Notes: generated by a model not told the origin, from the sequence alone. Shown: positions 19,675-29,401, counted from the stretch's first letter. The stretch: DNA of 64,000 nucleotides from Dongia deserti (GCF_003574735.1 NZ_QORW01000008.1:218955-282954); one strand, 5' to 3'. Numbers and translations: made by a program.

Positions 19675-20370
19675 ATGGCTGAGCGGGTGGCGATGATCTC
19701 GGGGGCCAACCGCGGCATCGGCGCCGCCATCGCCGCGCATCTCGGCGGGCGCGGCTGGAGCCTGAGCCTTGGCGTGCGCCGACCTGAACTTTGTGCGCCA
19801 TCTTGCGGCAGTTTCACCGTCGCCCACCGCTATGACGCAACGGACACCGCGAGCGAAAGTGCCTGGGTGCAGGCTACGGCCGAACGCTTCGGCCGGATCG
19901 ACGCGGTCATCGCAAATGCCGGGATCATGATTCCCAAGACCGTCATCGAAGCGGACGACAAGGATCTCGATCTCCTGCTCCAGGTCAACGTTCGCTCGCC
20001 GCTGCGGCTGGTGCGCGCTGCCTGGCCGTGGCTAACGCAGTCGGGGCAGGGGCGGGTGGTAACCTTGGTCTCGCTATCAGGCAAGCGCGTGAAGTCCGCC
20101 AGGTCCGGCCTCTATGCCACCAGTAAATTCGCCGCGCTCGCCACGACCCATGCAATCCGCCAGGCCGGTTGGGAGCTCGGCGTGCGCGCGACCGCGATCT
20201 GTCCCGGCTTCGTCGCCACCGACATGGCGGTCGGGCTGACCGATCGCGCACCACAAGACATGACGCAGCCGGCCGATGTCGCGCGCCTGGTTAGTATGGT
20301 TCTGGACTTGCCGAACACCGCGAGCGTCGCGGAGATCCCGATCAACTCAACCCTGGAAGAGATGGTGTGA
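19675..20370 (+). CDS. Short-chain dehydrogenase/reductase
   Basis: A 231-residue classical SDR. It has the cofactor motif ISGANRGIGAAIA (TGxxxGxG type), NAG in VIANAGIM, Ser in TLVSLSGKR, the YATSK active-site pair (Tyr and Lys) and PGFVATDM. The NAD/NADP preference cannot be fixed: ANRGIG followed by VRRPE hints at NADPH. It starts 33 bases after the MarR gene with GAGG upstream and is followed by the FAD oxidase gene after another 33 bases, so it is part of the same catabolic operon. Confidence 0.9.
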   Translation: MAERVAMISGANRGIGAAIAAHLGGRGWSLSLGVRRPELCAPSCGSFTVAHRYDATDTASESAWVQATAERFGRIDAVIANAGIMIPKTVIEADDKDLDLLLQVNVRSPLRLVRAAWPWLTQSGQGRVVTLVSLSGKRVKSARSGLYATSKFAALATTHAIRQAGWELGVRATAICPGFVATDMAVGLTDRAPQDMTQPADVARLVSMVLDLPNTASVAEIPINSTLEEMV

Positions 20371-20403
20371 TGACGACTGATTGCGCGACGGGAGCACATT
20401 GAG

Positions 20404-21732
20404 ATGGGTCCTACCGTCGATCCGGTTCCCGCGGAAGATCGTGTGCCTGAACGCGCCGACGTCGTGATCGTAGGCGGCGGAATCGTCGGCACCAGCGCCG
20501 CGCTCTATCTCGCCCGCAAAGGCATCGCTGTGGCGCTTTGCGAGAAGGGGCATATCGCCGGCGAGCAATCGAGCCGCAACTGGGGCTGGGTGAGGAAGGC
20601 GCGCCGCGATCCGCGGGAGATTCCTCTTATCGTCGAAAGCCTCCGCCTCTGGGAAGGTATGAACGAGCAGGTACAGGGGGAGACCGGATTCCGCCGCGCC
20701 GGAATCGTCTTCGCTGCGGAGAGCGACGAGGATGTCAACCGCTATGAGACCTGGCTCAGCTATGCGCAGCCCTATCAGATCGATGCCCGCCTGATCTCCG
20801 GTTCCGAACTGGATCGCGTGATGCCGGGCGGCGGCAAGCGCTGGAAAGCGGCGCTCTATTGTGCCAGCGACGGTCGGGCGGAGCCGCAGAAGGCGGCGCC
20901 TGCGATCGCGGCGGCGGCGCGTCGCGCAGGCGCTGCAGTACTCACCAGCTGCGCCGTGCGCGGCGTTGAGCACGCCGGTGGCAGGATCTCGGCCGTCGTC
21001 ACCGAGCATGGGCGCATTTCCTGCGGCACAGTGGTGGTGGCGGCGGGCGGGTGGTCACGGCGCTTCCTCAAAGATCTCGGCCTCACCCTGCCACAGTTGA
21101 AGGTGCGCGCCAGCGTGATGCGCACGGCGCCCATCCACGGACCACCGGAATCCGCGCTTTGGTGCAGCGATTTCGCGTTCCGGAAGAGACTCGATGGCGG
21201 CTACAACATTGCGAACGGACATGTGAACGTCGTACCGATCGTTCCCGACAGCTTCCGCTTCTTCGGCAAGTTCCTGCCGGCCTTCATGATGGACACTAAG
21301 AGCCTGAAGTTGCGTTTCGATGGGCGTTTCGCCCAGGAACTGCAAGAGGCAAAGCCCGTACCCCTCGACCACGTTTCACCCTACGAGAAGACCCGCGTGC
21401 TCGATCCCGTGCCGGACAGCCGGTATCTGCGCGAAGCTCTGGACGGGCTGGCGAAGATGTACCCGGCCTTCGGATCGGCCAAGGTCGTGCAGGAATGGGC
21501 CGGGCTGATCGACGTCACGCCCGATGCCATTCCAGTCATCTCAGCGGTGGACGATGTGCCTGGCCTCATCATTGCGACCGGATTCTCAGGCCACGGCTTC
21601 GGTATCGGCCCAGGCGCCGGTCGCCTGATCGCTGATCTCGTGATGGGCGTGGAGCCGATCGTCGACCCAAAGGAGTTCCGCTACTCGCGTTTCAGCGACG
21701 GCACGCGCGTGCGGCCGATCGCCGGTATTTGA
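20404..21732 (+). CDS. FAD-dependent amino acid/amine oxidoreductase (DadA-like, DAO family)
   Basis: A 442-residue flavoprotein. The N-terminal FAD fold is ADVVIVGGGIVGTSAALYLAR with the downstream EQSSRNWGW motif (the covalent- or tight-flavin region of DAO enzymes), GGWSRRFL, and the C-terminal FAD contact ATGFSGHGFGIGPGAG. No signal peptide is visible, so it is probably cytoplasmic or membrane-peripheral. Family members oxidise D-amino acids, sarcosine-type N-methyl compounds or opines. Its place between an SDR and a family-5 binding-protein importer suggests a role in using an imported N-substituted amino acid or opine-like compound; that is inference. Confidence 0.87.
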   Translation: MGPTVDPVPAEDRVPERADVVIVGGGIVGTSAALYLARKGIAVALCEKGHIAGEQSSRNWGWVRKARRDPREIPLIVESLRLWEGMNEQVQGETGFRRAGIVFAAESDEDVNRYETWLSYAQPYQIDARLISGSELDRVMPGGGKRWKAALYCASDGRAEPQKAAPAIAAAARRAGAAVLTSCAVRGVEHAGGRISAVVTEHGRISCGTVVVAAGGWSRRFLKDLGLTLPQLKVRASVMRTAPIHGPPESALWCSDFAFRKRLDGGYNIANGHVNVVPIVPDSFRFFGKFLPAFMMDTKSLKLRFDGRFAQELQEAKPVPLDHVSPYEKTRVLDPVPDSRYLREALDGLAKMYPAFGSAKVVQEWAGLIDVTPDAIPVISAVDDVPGLIIATGFSGHGFGIGPGAGRLIADLVMGVEPIVDPKEFRYSRFSDGTRVRPIAGI

Positions 21733-21810
21733 AGGAGGTGCATAGCCCGATCCGTGGCGGGCCAGTTCTGAAGCCGCGGTCATCGAAGTTCGACAACAGG
21801 GAGAATGGAC

Positions 21811-23511
21811 ATGAACAAATATCGGAAGAATGAGATCACGTCGAACGCTCAGTCGCTGCTCACCACGAGCCGGCGTCGCCTGCTGGCGCTCGGCGCATCG
21901 GCTGGCGCCCTGGCCTGGGCCGGACCGAAGGCGGGCTGGATCGCGTCCGCCGAGGCTGCGACGCCGCCGTCCAAGCCAACCGGCCAGGCCGTCATCGGGT
22001 TGTCGCAGGAGCCGACCGTGTTCCTGCCGCTGCTCGCCCATATCGAGGTGGACGAGGGCGTCTATTTCAATCTCTTCAGCGCGCTCTGGCGGGTCGATGA
22101 GCAGGGCAACTTTCAGCCCGACCTGGTCGCCGAGGTGCCGACGGTGGAGAATGGCGGCATCTCCGCGGACGGATTGCAGTGGCATCTGAAGCTCAACCCG
22201 AAGGCCAAGTGGCATGACGGCACGCCGTTCAATGCCGACGACGTGAAGTTCAACATCGAGCTCATCCAGAACCCGAAATTCCTGGCCGGCCGCCGCGCCG
22301 GCATTGACCTCATCGAGGACGTCAAGGTCGTCAGTCCGACCGAGGTGACCTTCAAGCTGAAGAAGCCTTATGCGCCGCTGCCCTCGATCCTGTCGTGGAC
22401 CTTCCTGGTGCCGAAGCATCTGCTGGAGAAGGCGAGCGACATCAACAAACCACAAGATTTCCTCGCGCATCCGGTAGGCACCGGAGCGTTCAAGTGGGTC
22501 GAGCGCGTGCCAGGAGATCACATCACGCTCACGGCCGCGGACTCCTATCACGGAACCGGCCCCTATCTCGAGAAGCTGATCTTCAAGTACGTGCCTGAGC
22601 TGACGGTGCTCTATACCCAATTCCAGACCGGCGACGTCGACTATGTCGGCATTCAGGGCATCACGCCGGATCACTACGAGGAAGCGAAGACGCTGCCGGA
22701 TCGGCACGTGACGCCGGTGCCGCAGCCCTTCATCGAGAATATCGCCTTCAATCTCGGGAAGCCGGTGTTCCAGGATCCGGCCGTGCGCGAGGCGCTCTAT
22801 CTCGCCATGGACAAGCAGAGCATCATCGAGCAAATCTATTACGGCCTGCCCAGCCAGACGGAATCCTTCCTGCCGAAGCAGTCCTGGGCTTTCAACGCCG
22901 ATCTGCCGAAGCACGCCTATGATCCGGAGAAGGCGAAGAAACTGCTCGACGATGCCGGCTGGAAGCCGGGCGGCGACGGCATACGCGAAAAAAACGGCGT
23001 GCGGCTCGAGTTCATCAACTCGACGACCGCCGGCAACCACGTCCGCGAGCAGGCGCAGCAGCTGCTGCAGCAGAACTGGGCCGATATCGGTGCCAAGATG
23101 TCGATCCAGAACTTCCCGCCCGCGGTGATGTGGGGCGACAACTGGACCAACTCCAAGTTCGATTCGGCCATGGTCGGCATCGACTTCATGATCGGGCCGG
23201 ATCCAGATTCGACCCAGTATTTTGCCAGCACGGGCATCCCGGCCAAGGGCGGCGGCGGCGACAACACCACGCAATATGCCAATGCGGAGGTGGACAAGTT
23301 ACTGGCGGAGGGCGCTTCGACCGTGGACGTCGCCAAGCGCAAGGCCGCCTATCTGAAGATGCAGGAGCTGACACGGAAGGACTTGCCCTACCTGCCGATC
23401 TTCCAGTACGCGATGGTGCAGGGCGTGAAGGGCAAGCTGGAAGGCTTTACCCCGAACGTCAACGTCCAGGAGAATTGCTGGAACGCCTACACTTGGTACT
23501 GGGCGAGCTGA
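21811..23511 (+). CDS. ABC importer solute-binding protein, family 5, Tat-exported
   Basis: A 566-residue binding protein of the peptide/nickel/opine family. The N-terminus has a twin-arginine signal (TTSRRRLLALGASAGALAWA) with cleavage expected near AEA-ATPP. SBP_bac_5 features are FSALWRVDEQGNFQPDLVAE, WHLKLNPKAKWHDGTPFNAD and DVKFNIE. The ATG at 21811 is preferred because GGGAG at 21799-21803 is too close to the ATG at 21805. A hairpin lies in the gap before the first permease gene, which may keep binding-protein mRNA more abundant than permease mRNA. Confidence 0.92.
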   Translation: MNKYRKNEITSNAQSLLTTSRRRLLALGASAGALAWAGPKAGWIASAEAATPPSKPTGQAVIGLSQEPTVFLPLLAHIEVDEGVYFNLFSALWRVDEQGNFQPDLVAEVPTVENGGISADGLQWHLKLNPKAKWHDGTPFNADDVKFNIELIQNPKFLAGRRAGIDLIEDVKVVSPTEVTFKLKKPYAPLPSILSWTFLVPKHLLEKASDINKPQDFLAHPVGTGAFKWVERVPGDHITLTAADSYHGTGPYLEKLIFKYVPELTVLYTQFQTGDVDYVGIQGITPDHYEEAKTLPDRHVTPVPQPFIENIAFNLGKPVFQDPAVREALYLAMDKQSIIEQIYYGLPSQTESFLPKQSWAFNADLPKHAYDPEKAKKLLDDAGWKPGGDGIREKNGVRLEFINSTTAGNHVREQAQQLLQQNWADIGAKMSIQNFPPAVMWGDNWTNSKFDSAMVGIDFMIGPDPDSTQYFASTGIPAKGGGGDNTTQYANAEVDKLLAEGASTVDVAKRKAAYLKMQELTRKDLPYLPIFQYAMVQGVKGKLEGFTPNVNVQENCWNAYTWYWAS

Positions 23512-23534
23512 CGGCATAGCGTTGCGAGGGCGTT

Positions 23535-23559
23535 CGACAGGTCTCCAGCGAGACGGTCG
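23535..23559 (+). promoter_or_regulatory. Hairpin between binding-protein and permease genes
   Basis: GTCTC-CAGC-GAGAC forms a perfect 5-bp stem with a four-base loop, extended outward by CGAC/GTCG across a small internal loop. No run of T follows directly, so it is more likely an mRNA-stabilising or attenuating element than a full terminator. Similar elements after binding-protein genes of ABC operons raise the amount of binding protein. Confidence 0.4.
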
Positions 23560-23589
23560 GGCGCCCATCGACCTCTTTTGGAGAACGCA

Positions 23590-24543
23590 ATGGCGAATTT
23601 CCTGTTCGGCCGCCTGCTGCAGAGCCTCGTGCTCCTGCTCATCGTCTCGGTGATCGGCTTCGCCGTGTTGCATCTGGCACCCGGCGGACCGCTGGCGCAG
23701 TTCGCGCTCGTCCCCGGCCTCTCCAAGGAGGATCTCGCGCGTATGGCGCATGAGATGGGCCTCGATCGCCCGCTGCCAGTGCAGTATTGGGAATGGCTGA
23801 CCCGCCTGCTCGGCGGCGACTGGGGCCATTCCTACCGCGACAACCGGCCGGTCCTCGATGTGATCGCCGGGCGCCTGCCGGCGACGTTGGAGCTGATGGG
23901 GGCGGCCATCCTGATCTCCGTCCTGGTCGGCGCCTGGATCGGCGTGATGGGCGCCATCCGGCGTTATTCGACCTTCGACATGCTGGCGACAATCGGGGCC
24001 ATGGTTGCGCTCTCAATTCCGACGTTCTGGTTCGGCCTGATCGTCATCTACGTCTTCTCGGTCCACCTCGGCTGGCTGCCGCCCGGCAATCGCACGACGG
24101 TCGGCGGCGATGGATCCTTCCTCGACTACCTGCATCATCTGATCGCGCCGGCGGCCGTGCTGGCGCTGGTCGAAGTGGCGATCTGGAGCCGCTACATGCG
24201 GGCCTCCATGCTGGATGTGGTCAACCAGGACTTCATTCGCACCGCGCGTGCCAAGGGGTTGCCGGAACGGACCGTGCTTTGGCATCACGCCTTGCGCAAC
24301 GCCTTGCTGCCGATGATCGCGCTCGCCGGCGTAGAGATCCCGACCTTGCTCGGCGGTGCGCTGGTCGCCGAGACGGTTTTCACCTGGCCCGGCATGGGCC
24401 GGCTGCTGCTCGACTCTCTCGGCTATCGCGACTATCCGGTGGTGATGGGTATTCTGATGTTCTCGGCGGTGCTGGCCCTGCTCGGCAATCTGCTGGCAGA
24501 TATCTTCGCCGCGGTCGCCGATCCACGCATCCGAATGGCATGA
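23590..24543 (+). CDS. ABC importer permease, DppB type
   Basis: A 317-residue permease (MANFLFGRLLQSLVLLLIVS). It shows LAPGGPLAQF, GDWGHSYRDNRPV and the EAA segment DFIRTARAKGLPE with ETVFTWPGMGRLLLDSL, as in DppB. The ATG at 23590 has GGAG seven bases upstream, whereas the TTG twelve bases earlier overlaps that ribosome site. It ends in a four-base overlap with a potential ATG of the next gene. Confidence 0.92.
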   Translation: MANFLFGRLLQSLVLLLIVSVIGFAVLHLAPGGPLAQFALVPGLSKEDLARMAHEMGLDRPLPVQYWEWLTRLLGGDWGHSYRDNRPVLDVIAGRLPATLELMGAAILISVLVGAWIGVMGAIRRYSTFDMLATIGAMVALSIPTFWFGLIVIYVFSVHLGWLPPGNRTTVGGDGSFLDYLHHLIAPAAVLALVEVAIWSRYMRASMLDVVNQDFIRTARAKGLPERTVLWHHALRNALLPMIALAGVEIPTLLGGALVAETVFTWPGMGRLLLDSLGYRDYPVVMGILMFSAVLALLGNLLADIFAAVADPRIRMA

Positions 24544-24551
24544 GGCCGACG

Positions 24552-25430
24552 ATGACAGCCTCACTCGCCCAATCCAGTCCCGCGGTTAAGACCGGGAGCC
24601 GTGCCTGGCGCCGCTTCTGCCGGCACCGTCTTGCGCTCTTCGGCATCGCAGCCATCGTGCTGCTGGTGCTAGCGAGCGTTGTCGGTCCGTCGCTGATTCC
24701 CTTCGACTCACTGAAGATCGATATCCGCCACCGCTTCGCCCCACCGCCATTTGAGGGGCATCTGTTCGGCACCGATCAGCTCGGCCGCGATCTGCTGGTC
24801 CGCCTGCTGATGGCGGGTCGCATCTCGCTCTCCATCGGATTTGCGGCGATGATCGTCAGCACGGCTTTCGGCACGCTGATCGGCGTCGCCGCCGGCTATT
24901 ACGGCGGCGCGGTCCGCGTCGCGCTGATGCGTTTCGTCGATGCCATGCTGTGCTTTCCGCAGATTTTCCTGCTGCTGGTGCTGGCTGCCTTCATCCAGCC
25001 GAACGTCGTCACGCTCACGCTTGTCATCGCCGCCAGCAGCTGGATGGAAGTGGCACGGGTTGTCGAAGGCCAGGTCCGCTCGCTGCGCGAGCGCGATTTC
25101 ATCCTGGCGGCCGAGATGCTCGGTGCCTCCGGCCGCTACGTCATGTTCCGGGAGCTGCTGCCGAATGCCATCGGCCCGATCATCGTGGCGGCGACCCTGA
25201 CCGTGGCCCGTGCCATCCTGCTGGAAGCCTATGTGAGCTTCCTGGGCTATGGCATCCAGCCGCCGATGGCGAGCTGGGGCAACATGCTGAACAATGCGCA
25301 GCAATATCTCGGTTCGGCACCGTGGCTCGCAATATTCCCCGGCCTCATGATCACGCTGGCGGTTTCAAGCTTCAACTTCGTCGGCGATGGGCTGCGCGAT
25401 GCGCTCGACGCCCGTTTCGATCTGAACTGA
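24552..25430 (+). CDS. ABC importer permease, DppC type
   Basis: A 292-residue permease with FGTDQLGRDLLVRLLMAGRIS, the FVDAMLCFPQIFLLLVLAAF segment and the EAA-like loop RERDFILAAEMLGASGR. The start at 24552 (MTASLAQ) is six bases after GAGG; an upstream ATG at 24540 would overlap the previous stop. It follows the DppB-type permease gene and precedes both ATPase genes, as in standard Dpp operons. Confidence 0.92.
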   Translation: MTASLAQSSPAVKTGSRAWRRFCRHRLALFGIAAIVLLVLASVVGPSLIPFDSLKIDIRHRFAPPPFEGHLFGTDQLGRDLLVRLLMAGRISLSIGFAAMIVSTAFGTLIGVAAGYYGGAVRVALMRFVDAMLCFPQIFLLLVLAAFIQPNVVTLTLVIAASSWMEVARVVEGQVRSLRERDFILAAEMLGASGRYVMFRELLPNAIGPIIVAATLTVARAILLEAYVSFLGYGIQPPMASWGNMLNNAQQYLGSAPWLAIFPGLMITLAVSSFNFVGDGLRDALDARFDLN

Positions 25431-25438
25431 GGGGCGCG

Positions 25439-26503
25439 ATGCAAGGCACGCTCAGCCCCGCCCGCGTTGCAATGCCCGCCGCCCGGACTGCGGCGGAGGC
25501 CGTGCTCAATGTGCGGGACCTATCGGTGACTTTTGCCACCGAGAAGGGACCGCTCGTCGCCGTGCGGGAGGTCTCCTTCGATCTCCGGGCCGGTGAGACG
25601 CTGGCACTGGTCGGCGAGTCCGGGTCCGGCAAGAGCGTCACCAGCCTCGCCATCATGCGCCTCACGCCGTCGGCACCGCGGGTGAAGCTCGGCGGCAGTG
25701 TGCAATTCACCGATGGCAAGGGGCGTACTCGCGACCTATTGACGCTCGAGGCCGATGCCATGCGGGGGATCCGCGGCAATGAGATCTCCATGATCTTTCA
25801 GGAGCCGATGACCTCGCTCAATCCGGTTCATAGGATCGGCGACCAGATCGCCGAGGCGATCACCTTCCATGAGAAAACAGGCACGCGCGCGGCGCTGGAG
25901 CGCGCCGCGCAATTGCTCGACCAGGTTGGAATCCCGGATGCGCGGCGGCGGCTCTCCGCCTATCCGCATCAGCTTTCCGGCGGCATGCGCCAGCGGGTGA
26001 TGATCGCGATGGCGCTGGCCTGCAATCCGCGGGTACTGATCGCCGACGAGCCGACGACGGCGCTCGACGTGACGGTGCAGGCGCAGATTCTGGAACTCTT
26101 GAAGGAGCTTCAGTCGGCGACCGGCATGGCGGTGATCTTCGTGACACACAATCTCGGCGTCGTCGCGGAGGTCGCTGACCGGGTCATGGTGATGTATGCC
26201 GGGGCGATCGTCGAGCGCGGCGACGTGGTGCCGGTGATGACGCGGCCACTCATGCCCTATACCCAGGGCCTTCTGCATTCGGTGCCGCGGCTCGATCCCG
26301 AAGCGCTGGGCCGCGAACCCCTGGAGGCAATTCCGGGCAACGTGCCCGATCCGTTACGGCAGCCCCCGGGCTGCGCCTTTGCGCCGCGCTGCCGGCATGT
26401 GGAGCCGGCCTGCGAAGCGGCCATGCCGGCGCTCGAGGAGGCTGATGGCGGGCGTCAGGTGCGCTGCCGCCGTTGGCGCGCGATCGACGAGGCGCAGCGA
26501 TGA
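25439..26503 (+). CDS. ABC importer ATP-binding protein, DppD type
   Basis: A 354-residue ATPase with Walker [27 protein letters not shown], signature [16 protein letters not shown], Walker [13 protein letters not shown] and His in FVTHN. The C-terminal region with [14 protein letters not shown] is the oligopeptide-transporter extension. The ATG at 25439 has GGGGCG upstream, and the stop overlaps the next ATG by four bases. Confidence 0.93.
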   Translation: MQGTLSPARVAMPAARTAAEAVLNVRDLSVTFATEKGPLVAVREVSFDLRAGETLALVGESGSGKSVTSLAIMRLTPSAPRVKLGGSVQFTDGKGRTRDLLTLEADAMRGIRGNEISMIFQEPMTSLNPVHRIGDQIAEAITFHEKTGTRAALERAAQLLDQVGIPDARRRLSAYPHQLSGGMRQRVMIAMALACNPRVLIADEPTTALDVTVQAQILELLKELQSATGMAVIFVTHNLGVVAEVADRVMVMYAGAIVERGDVVPVMTRPLMPYTQGLLHSVPRLDPEALGREPLEAIPGNVPDPLRQPPGCAFAPRCRHVEPACEAAMPALEEADGGRQVRCRRWRAIDEAQR

Positions 26504-27549
26504 CCGAAGCGACCATGGCCATCGCCGGTGACGGAGTGTCGCTGGTCGAGGCCCGGGCGCTTCGGCAGTGGTTTCCGGTCGGCGGATCGCTGTTGCAGCG
26601 CCGGCGCGATGTGGTGCGCGCGGTTGACGACGTCTCCTTCACCATTACGCGCGGTGAGGTTCTGGGACTGGTGGGTGAATCCGGTTCGGGCAAGAGCACG
26701 CTTGGACGCGCGCTGCTGCGCATGACCGAACCGACCGAGGGACAGATTCTGTTCGAGGGGCGCGATATCACTCGACTCGGGCGAAGTGCGCTTCGACCGA
26801 TCCGACCGCGCATGCAATTCGTCTTCCAGGATCCGTTCGCTTCGCTCAATCCGCGGATGACGGTGCGTCAGATCGTCGGCGCGCCGCTCGTCATCCAGCG
26901 GCCGGAGCTCGACACGGCGGCATGCAGCGCGCGGATCGCCGAAGCGCTGCAGACCGTCGGACTTTCGACGCAATACGCCGACCGCTATCCCCACGAATTC
27001 TCTGGCGGCCAGCGTCAACGCATCGGCATTGCTCGTGCCCTGATCCTGCATCCGAGCTTCCTGGTCGCTGATGAGCCTGTCTCCGCCCTCGATGTCTCAA
27101 TCCAGGCGCAAATCGTCAATCTGCTGATTGAGGTGCGAAAGCGGCTCGGCGTGGCGATGCTGTTCATCAGCCACGACCTCGCCGTGGTGGGTCATCTCTG
27201 CGACCGGGTCGCCGTCATGTACCTCGGGCGCATCGTCGAGATCGCGCCGACTCGCACGCTGTTTCGGCAACCGCGCCATCCTTATACCGAGGCGTTGTTC
27301 TCCGCAGTGCCAGTGCCAGACCCGACCATGCGACGCGAACGAATTATCCTGCGCGGTGACATGCCGAGCCCGCTAGCACCGCCTTCCGGTTGCGCCTTCC
27401 GTGGCCGCTGCCGCTATGCGCTACCCGAATGCGCGAGCGCCGTGCCGCCCCTCCGAGCGGTTGATGGCGACCACTGGACACGATGCATCCGCGACGATCT
27501 GGCACTCGGCTGTGCGAAAACTTCGGGCCGAGTGCAGCCATCTTTCTGA
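26500..27549 (+). CDS. ABC importer ATP-binding protein, DppF type
   Basis: A 349-residue ATPase: Walker [29 protein letters not shown], signature [16 protein letters not shown], Walker B FLVADEPVSALD, SHDLAVVGHL, and C-terminal CAFRGRCRYALPEC. It overlaps the preceding ATPase gene by four bases (ATGA) and is the last gene of this importer operon. The DNA after it contains no intact gene for about 940 bp. Confidence 0.93.
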   Translation: MTEATMAIAGDGVSLVEARALRQWFPVGGSLLQRRRDVVRAVDDVSFTITRGEVLGLVGESGSGKSTLGRALLRMTEPTEGQILFEGRDITRLGRSALRPIRPRMQFVFQDPFASLNPRMTVRQIVGAPLVIQRPELDTAACSARIAEALQTVGLSTQYADRYPHEFSGGQRQRIGIARALILHPSFLVADEPVSALDVSIQAQIVNLLIEVRKRLGVAMLFISHDLAVVGHLCDRVAVMYLGRIVEIAPTRTLFRQPRHPYTEALFSAVPVPDPTMRRERIILRGDMPSPLAPPSGCAFRGRCRYALPECASAVPPLRAVDGDHWTRCIRDDLALGCAKTSGRVQPSF

Positions 27550-27983
27550 GGTCGAACTGGGTCGGCGGGTGTGCTGGGCCCGCGTAGCCGCGCGATGTGC
27601 CAGTCGGGCTACCAACCGTCCTCGGGTTCAAATGACCGAGCACAGTCGAGCTGTTTGTGCGTATCCTCGTCGAACGGGACTCGGTTTACGCCCATGCCGC
27701 TCAGCGGTACAGGGGGATCGCGGAATCCGAGACACTCTTGGGCGAATGGGCCGTAATCCTTGGGATCGCACCGGCCAAAAAGGTCCGACCCTTGTGGCAT
27801 GCAAGCCTAAGCCGGATTAGTCATTGGGTTGCCATGTCCGCTAGTGCCACCTTCAGGAGAAGCCGGCATCGGCAGGCGAGGTCAGCTATCGTATCTGAAC
27901 TGGACTCATGGGAGCAGAGAGAATTCAGAACGAAGCGTGACACCTTGTGACCAAAAATGCCCGTGGGGTAACGAGCGGGATCC

Positions 27984-28366
27984 TTGTGCGGCAAGCTACT
28001 CAGGCCACTATCGTATTGACAATATTGACGTTAATTGAATCATTGATTCGGCTGGGGTCGGAGATTGGAGGCGGTAAATCGTGACACTTTGTGATCATTC
28101 CGCTGCTTCACGCTCGTTCCCATGCAGTATTCTTACAGCACGACAGATCATGCGATTTCTTTGTTCCCCACGCATCCAGCTCCGCAGCCGCACGTCCGGC
28201 GTTCAAGGATGATGGACTGATTTTCACCGTATGCCAATTGCGCAACGTGCCCTGGCTGATCCCTCCTCGATAGCGATCGTAAACCTCTTCGGGAGTGAAG
28301 AGCCGATAACGGGATGCATGTTGAAAAGGACGTGACTTGAGAGATCGTCAGGCGCACGGGACTACC
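27984..28366. repeat. Dispersed direct repeat, right copy
   Basis: This is the same element as 7257-7626, in the same orientation, with scattered substitutions and small indels. The best-conserved blocks are GGAGATTGGAGGCGGTAAA, TGATCATTCCGCTGCTTCAC, TTTTCACCGTATGCCAA and GATCGTAAACCTCTTCG. Similarity ends close to CGTCAGGCGCACGGGAC on the right. Confidence 0.8.
28095..28363 (-). pseudogene. Decayed helix-turn-helix (AlpA/excisionase-like) gene, right copy
   Basis: In one frame the minus strand reads RYRLFTPEEVYDRYRGGISQ, then GTLRNWHTVKISPSSL and GRAAAELDAWG, a complete MerR/AlpA-like helix-turn-helix core. The preceding part (RAPDDLSSHVLFNM) and the C-terminal end (RAVRILHGNEREAAE, then stop) lie in other frames. 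At least two frameshifts therefore separate it from a working gene, and no in-frame start is present. It keeps the recognition helix that the left copy has lost. Confidence 0.6.
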
Positions 28367-28490
28367 GATGGAGTGGCTGCGCGGCCATTATCAGCTTAGT
28401 AGGAGCCGAAGAAGATGGGCACTTAGCAGACATCATGCATGTCGCTCCCACGGCCATTTTTTAAATGGCGCAGGAGATCGCAATTATAGG

Positions 28491-28883
28491 TTACCCCGGC
28501 TTGTCACAGCCGGCACTCAGTTTATTGCCCGTTGGATCGCGCACAAAGGCGGCATAATAGTTCGGGACAAAACCATCTTCGACACTGCGAATGCCTGGTT
28601 TGCCCTCATCGTAGCCGCCGTTGTCGAGTGCCGCAGCGTGGAACTCGTCGACTGCCTTTCGGCTCGGCGCATCGAAGCAAATCATCGTGCCGTTGCCGTA
28701 GGTAGCCGGCAGGCGGTTGACCGGACTCAAGACCCAGATGCGTGGTCTGTCCCCTTTGGGACCATACCCGATCTCGGTGGCAAGCTCCTTCAGCCGCACA
28801 TAACCGAGTGGCTTCAGTACTGCGTCGTAAAATTTGTAGCTGGTTTTCAGATCATGCGCACCGACGGTAGTGTACAACAGCAT
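28491..28883 (-). CDS. VOC (glyoxalase/bleomycin-resistance fold) family protein
   Basis: A 130-residue protein with the paired beta-alpha-beta-beta-beta modules of the vicinal oxygen chelate family. Seen are the start LLYTTVGAHDLKTSYKFYDA, VLKPLGYVRL, ICFDAPSRKAVDEFHAAALD and the C-terminal YYAAFVRDPTGNKL. AGGAG lies at good spacing before the ATG. Members include small lyases, dioxygenases and binding proteins, and the specific role cannot be given. It sits alone just outside the right dispersed repeat. Confidence 0.85.
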   Translation of the reverse strand: MLLYTTVGAHDLKTSYKFYDAVLKPLGYVRLKELATEIGYGPKGDRPRIWVLSPVNRLPATYGNGTMICFDAPSRKAVDEFHAAALDNGGYDEGKPGIRSVEDGFVPNYYAAFVRDPTGNKLSAGCDKPG

Positions 28884-28944
28884 GTGGCGCTCCTACGAAG
28901 ATGTATTTACACTCGAGCTACCGGATACTCACCGGAACCTAGTT

Positions 28945-29109
28945 TCACCAGAACCTCGCCGCCCTTTTCAGCCGCTGCCGCATGACCGCGTCGCTAAGCC
29001 CGACATAGGACAGGTCGAAGTCATTCATGGTTGCGTGATTAATCAGCCACTTCCGCTGATATTCAGTCACATCCGTCGCCTCGGCGATGCTTCGCAACGT
29101 GGGCCTCAT
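28945..29109 (-). CDS. Short unrecognised open frame (possible gene remnant)
   Basis: A 54-codon frame (MRPTLRSIAEATDVTEYQRK, then LINHATMNDFDLSYVGLSD) with protein-like composition but no recognised family and no clear ribosome site. It may be the 3' remnant of a longer gene, since similar-looking sequence continues upstream in another frame (IGRHLILHEYEAHVAKHRRG). The surrounding stretch 28884-29401 holds nothing else that I can support. Confidence 0.25.
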   Translation of the reverse strand: MRPTLRSIAEATDVTEYQRKWLINHATMNDFDLSYVGLSDAVMRQRLKRAARFW

Positions 29110-29401
29110 ATTCGTGCAGGATCAGGTGGCGGCCGATGGTCTTGGCCGCGATCCCGGACGAACCATCGCGGCCCCACCGGTGACCAGATAGCACGGCTGG
29201 AAACACCTGGTCGACAGATCGTGCCTACCGGACCGCAAGTCCGCCAACAGCATAAGTCACTCTAGGCGTCGGCAAGAGGAACTCATTGCTGCTCTTGTTG
29301 CGCGGCCCTCTGTTCACCGCCGGCGCTCATCCCGCTACTCCCAAGCGCGATTTCAGCGTCGCCACCGGCCAAGAGCGGCGACCGCACGGTCGAATGGGTT
29401 G

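Larger units (their letters stand above)
27550..28490. other. Intergenic stretch with relic sequence
   Basis: No intact gene is supported here. The right part (27984-28366) is the second copy of the dispersed repeat with its decayed helix-turn-helix gene. The left part has a 63-codon minus-strand open frame at 27609-27800 (starting MPQGSDLFGRCDPKDYG) that has no ribosome site and no recognised family, so I do not call it. The stretch marks the right border of the accessory block. Confidence 0.6.

Noticed and set aside
21586..23274. 562-codon minus-strand open frame
   Set aside because: It runs antisense to the binding-protein gene at 21811 and is a by-product of high GC content; the plus-strand frame has the signal peptide and family motifs.
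27609..27800. 63-codon minus-strand frame beside the right repeat
   Set aside because: No recognised family, no ribosome site and located in relic sequence.
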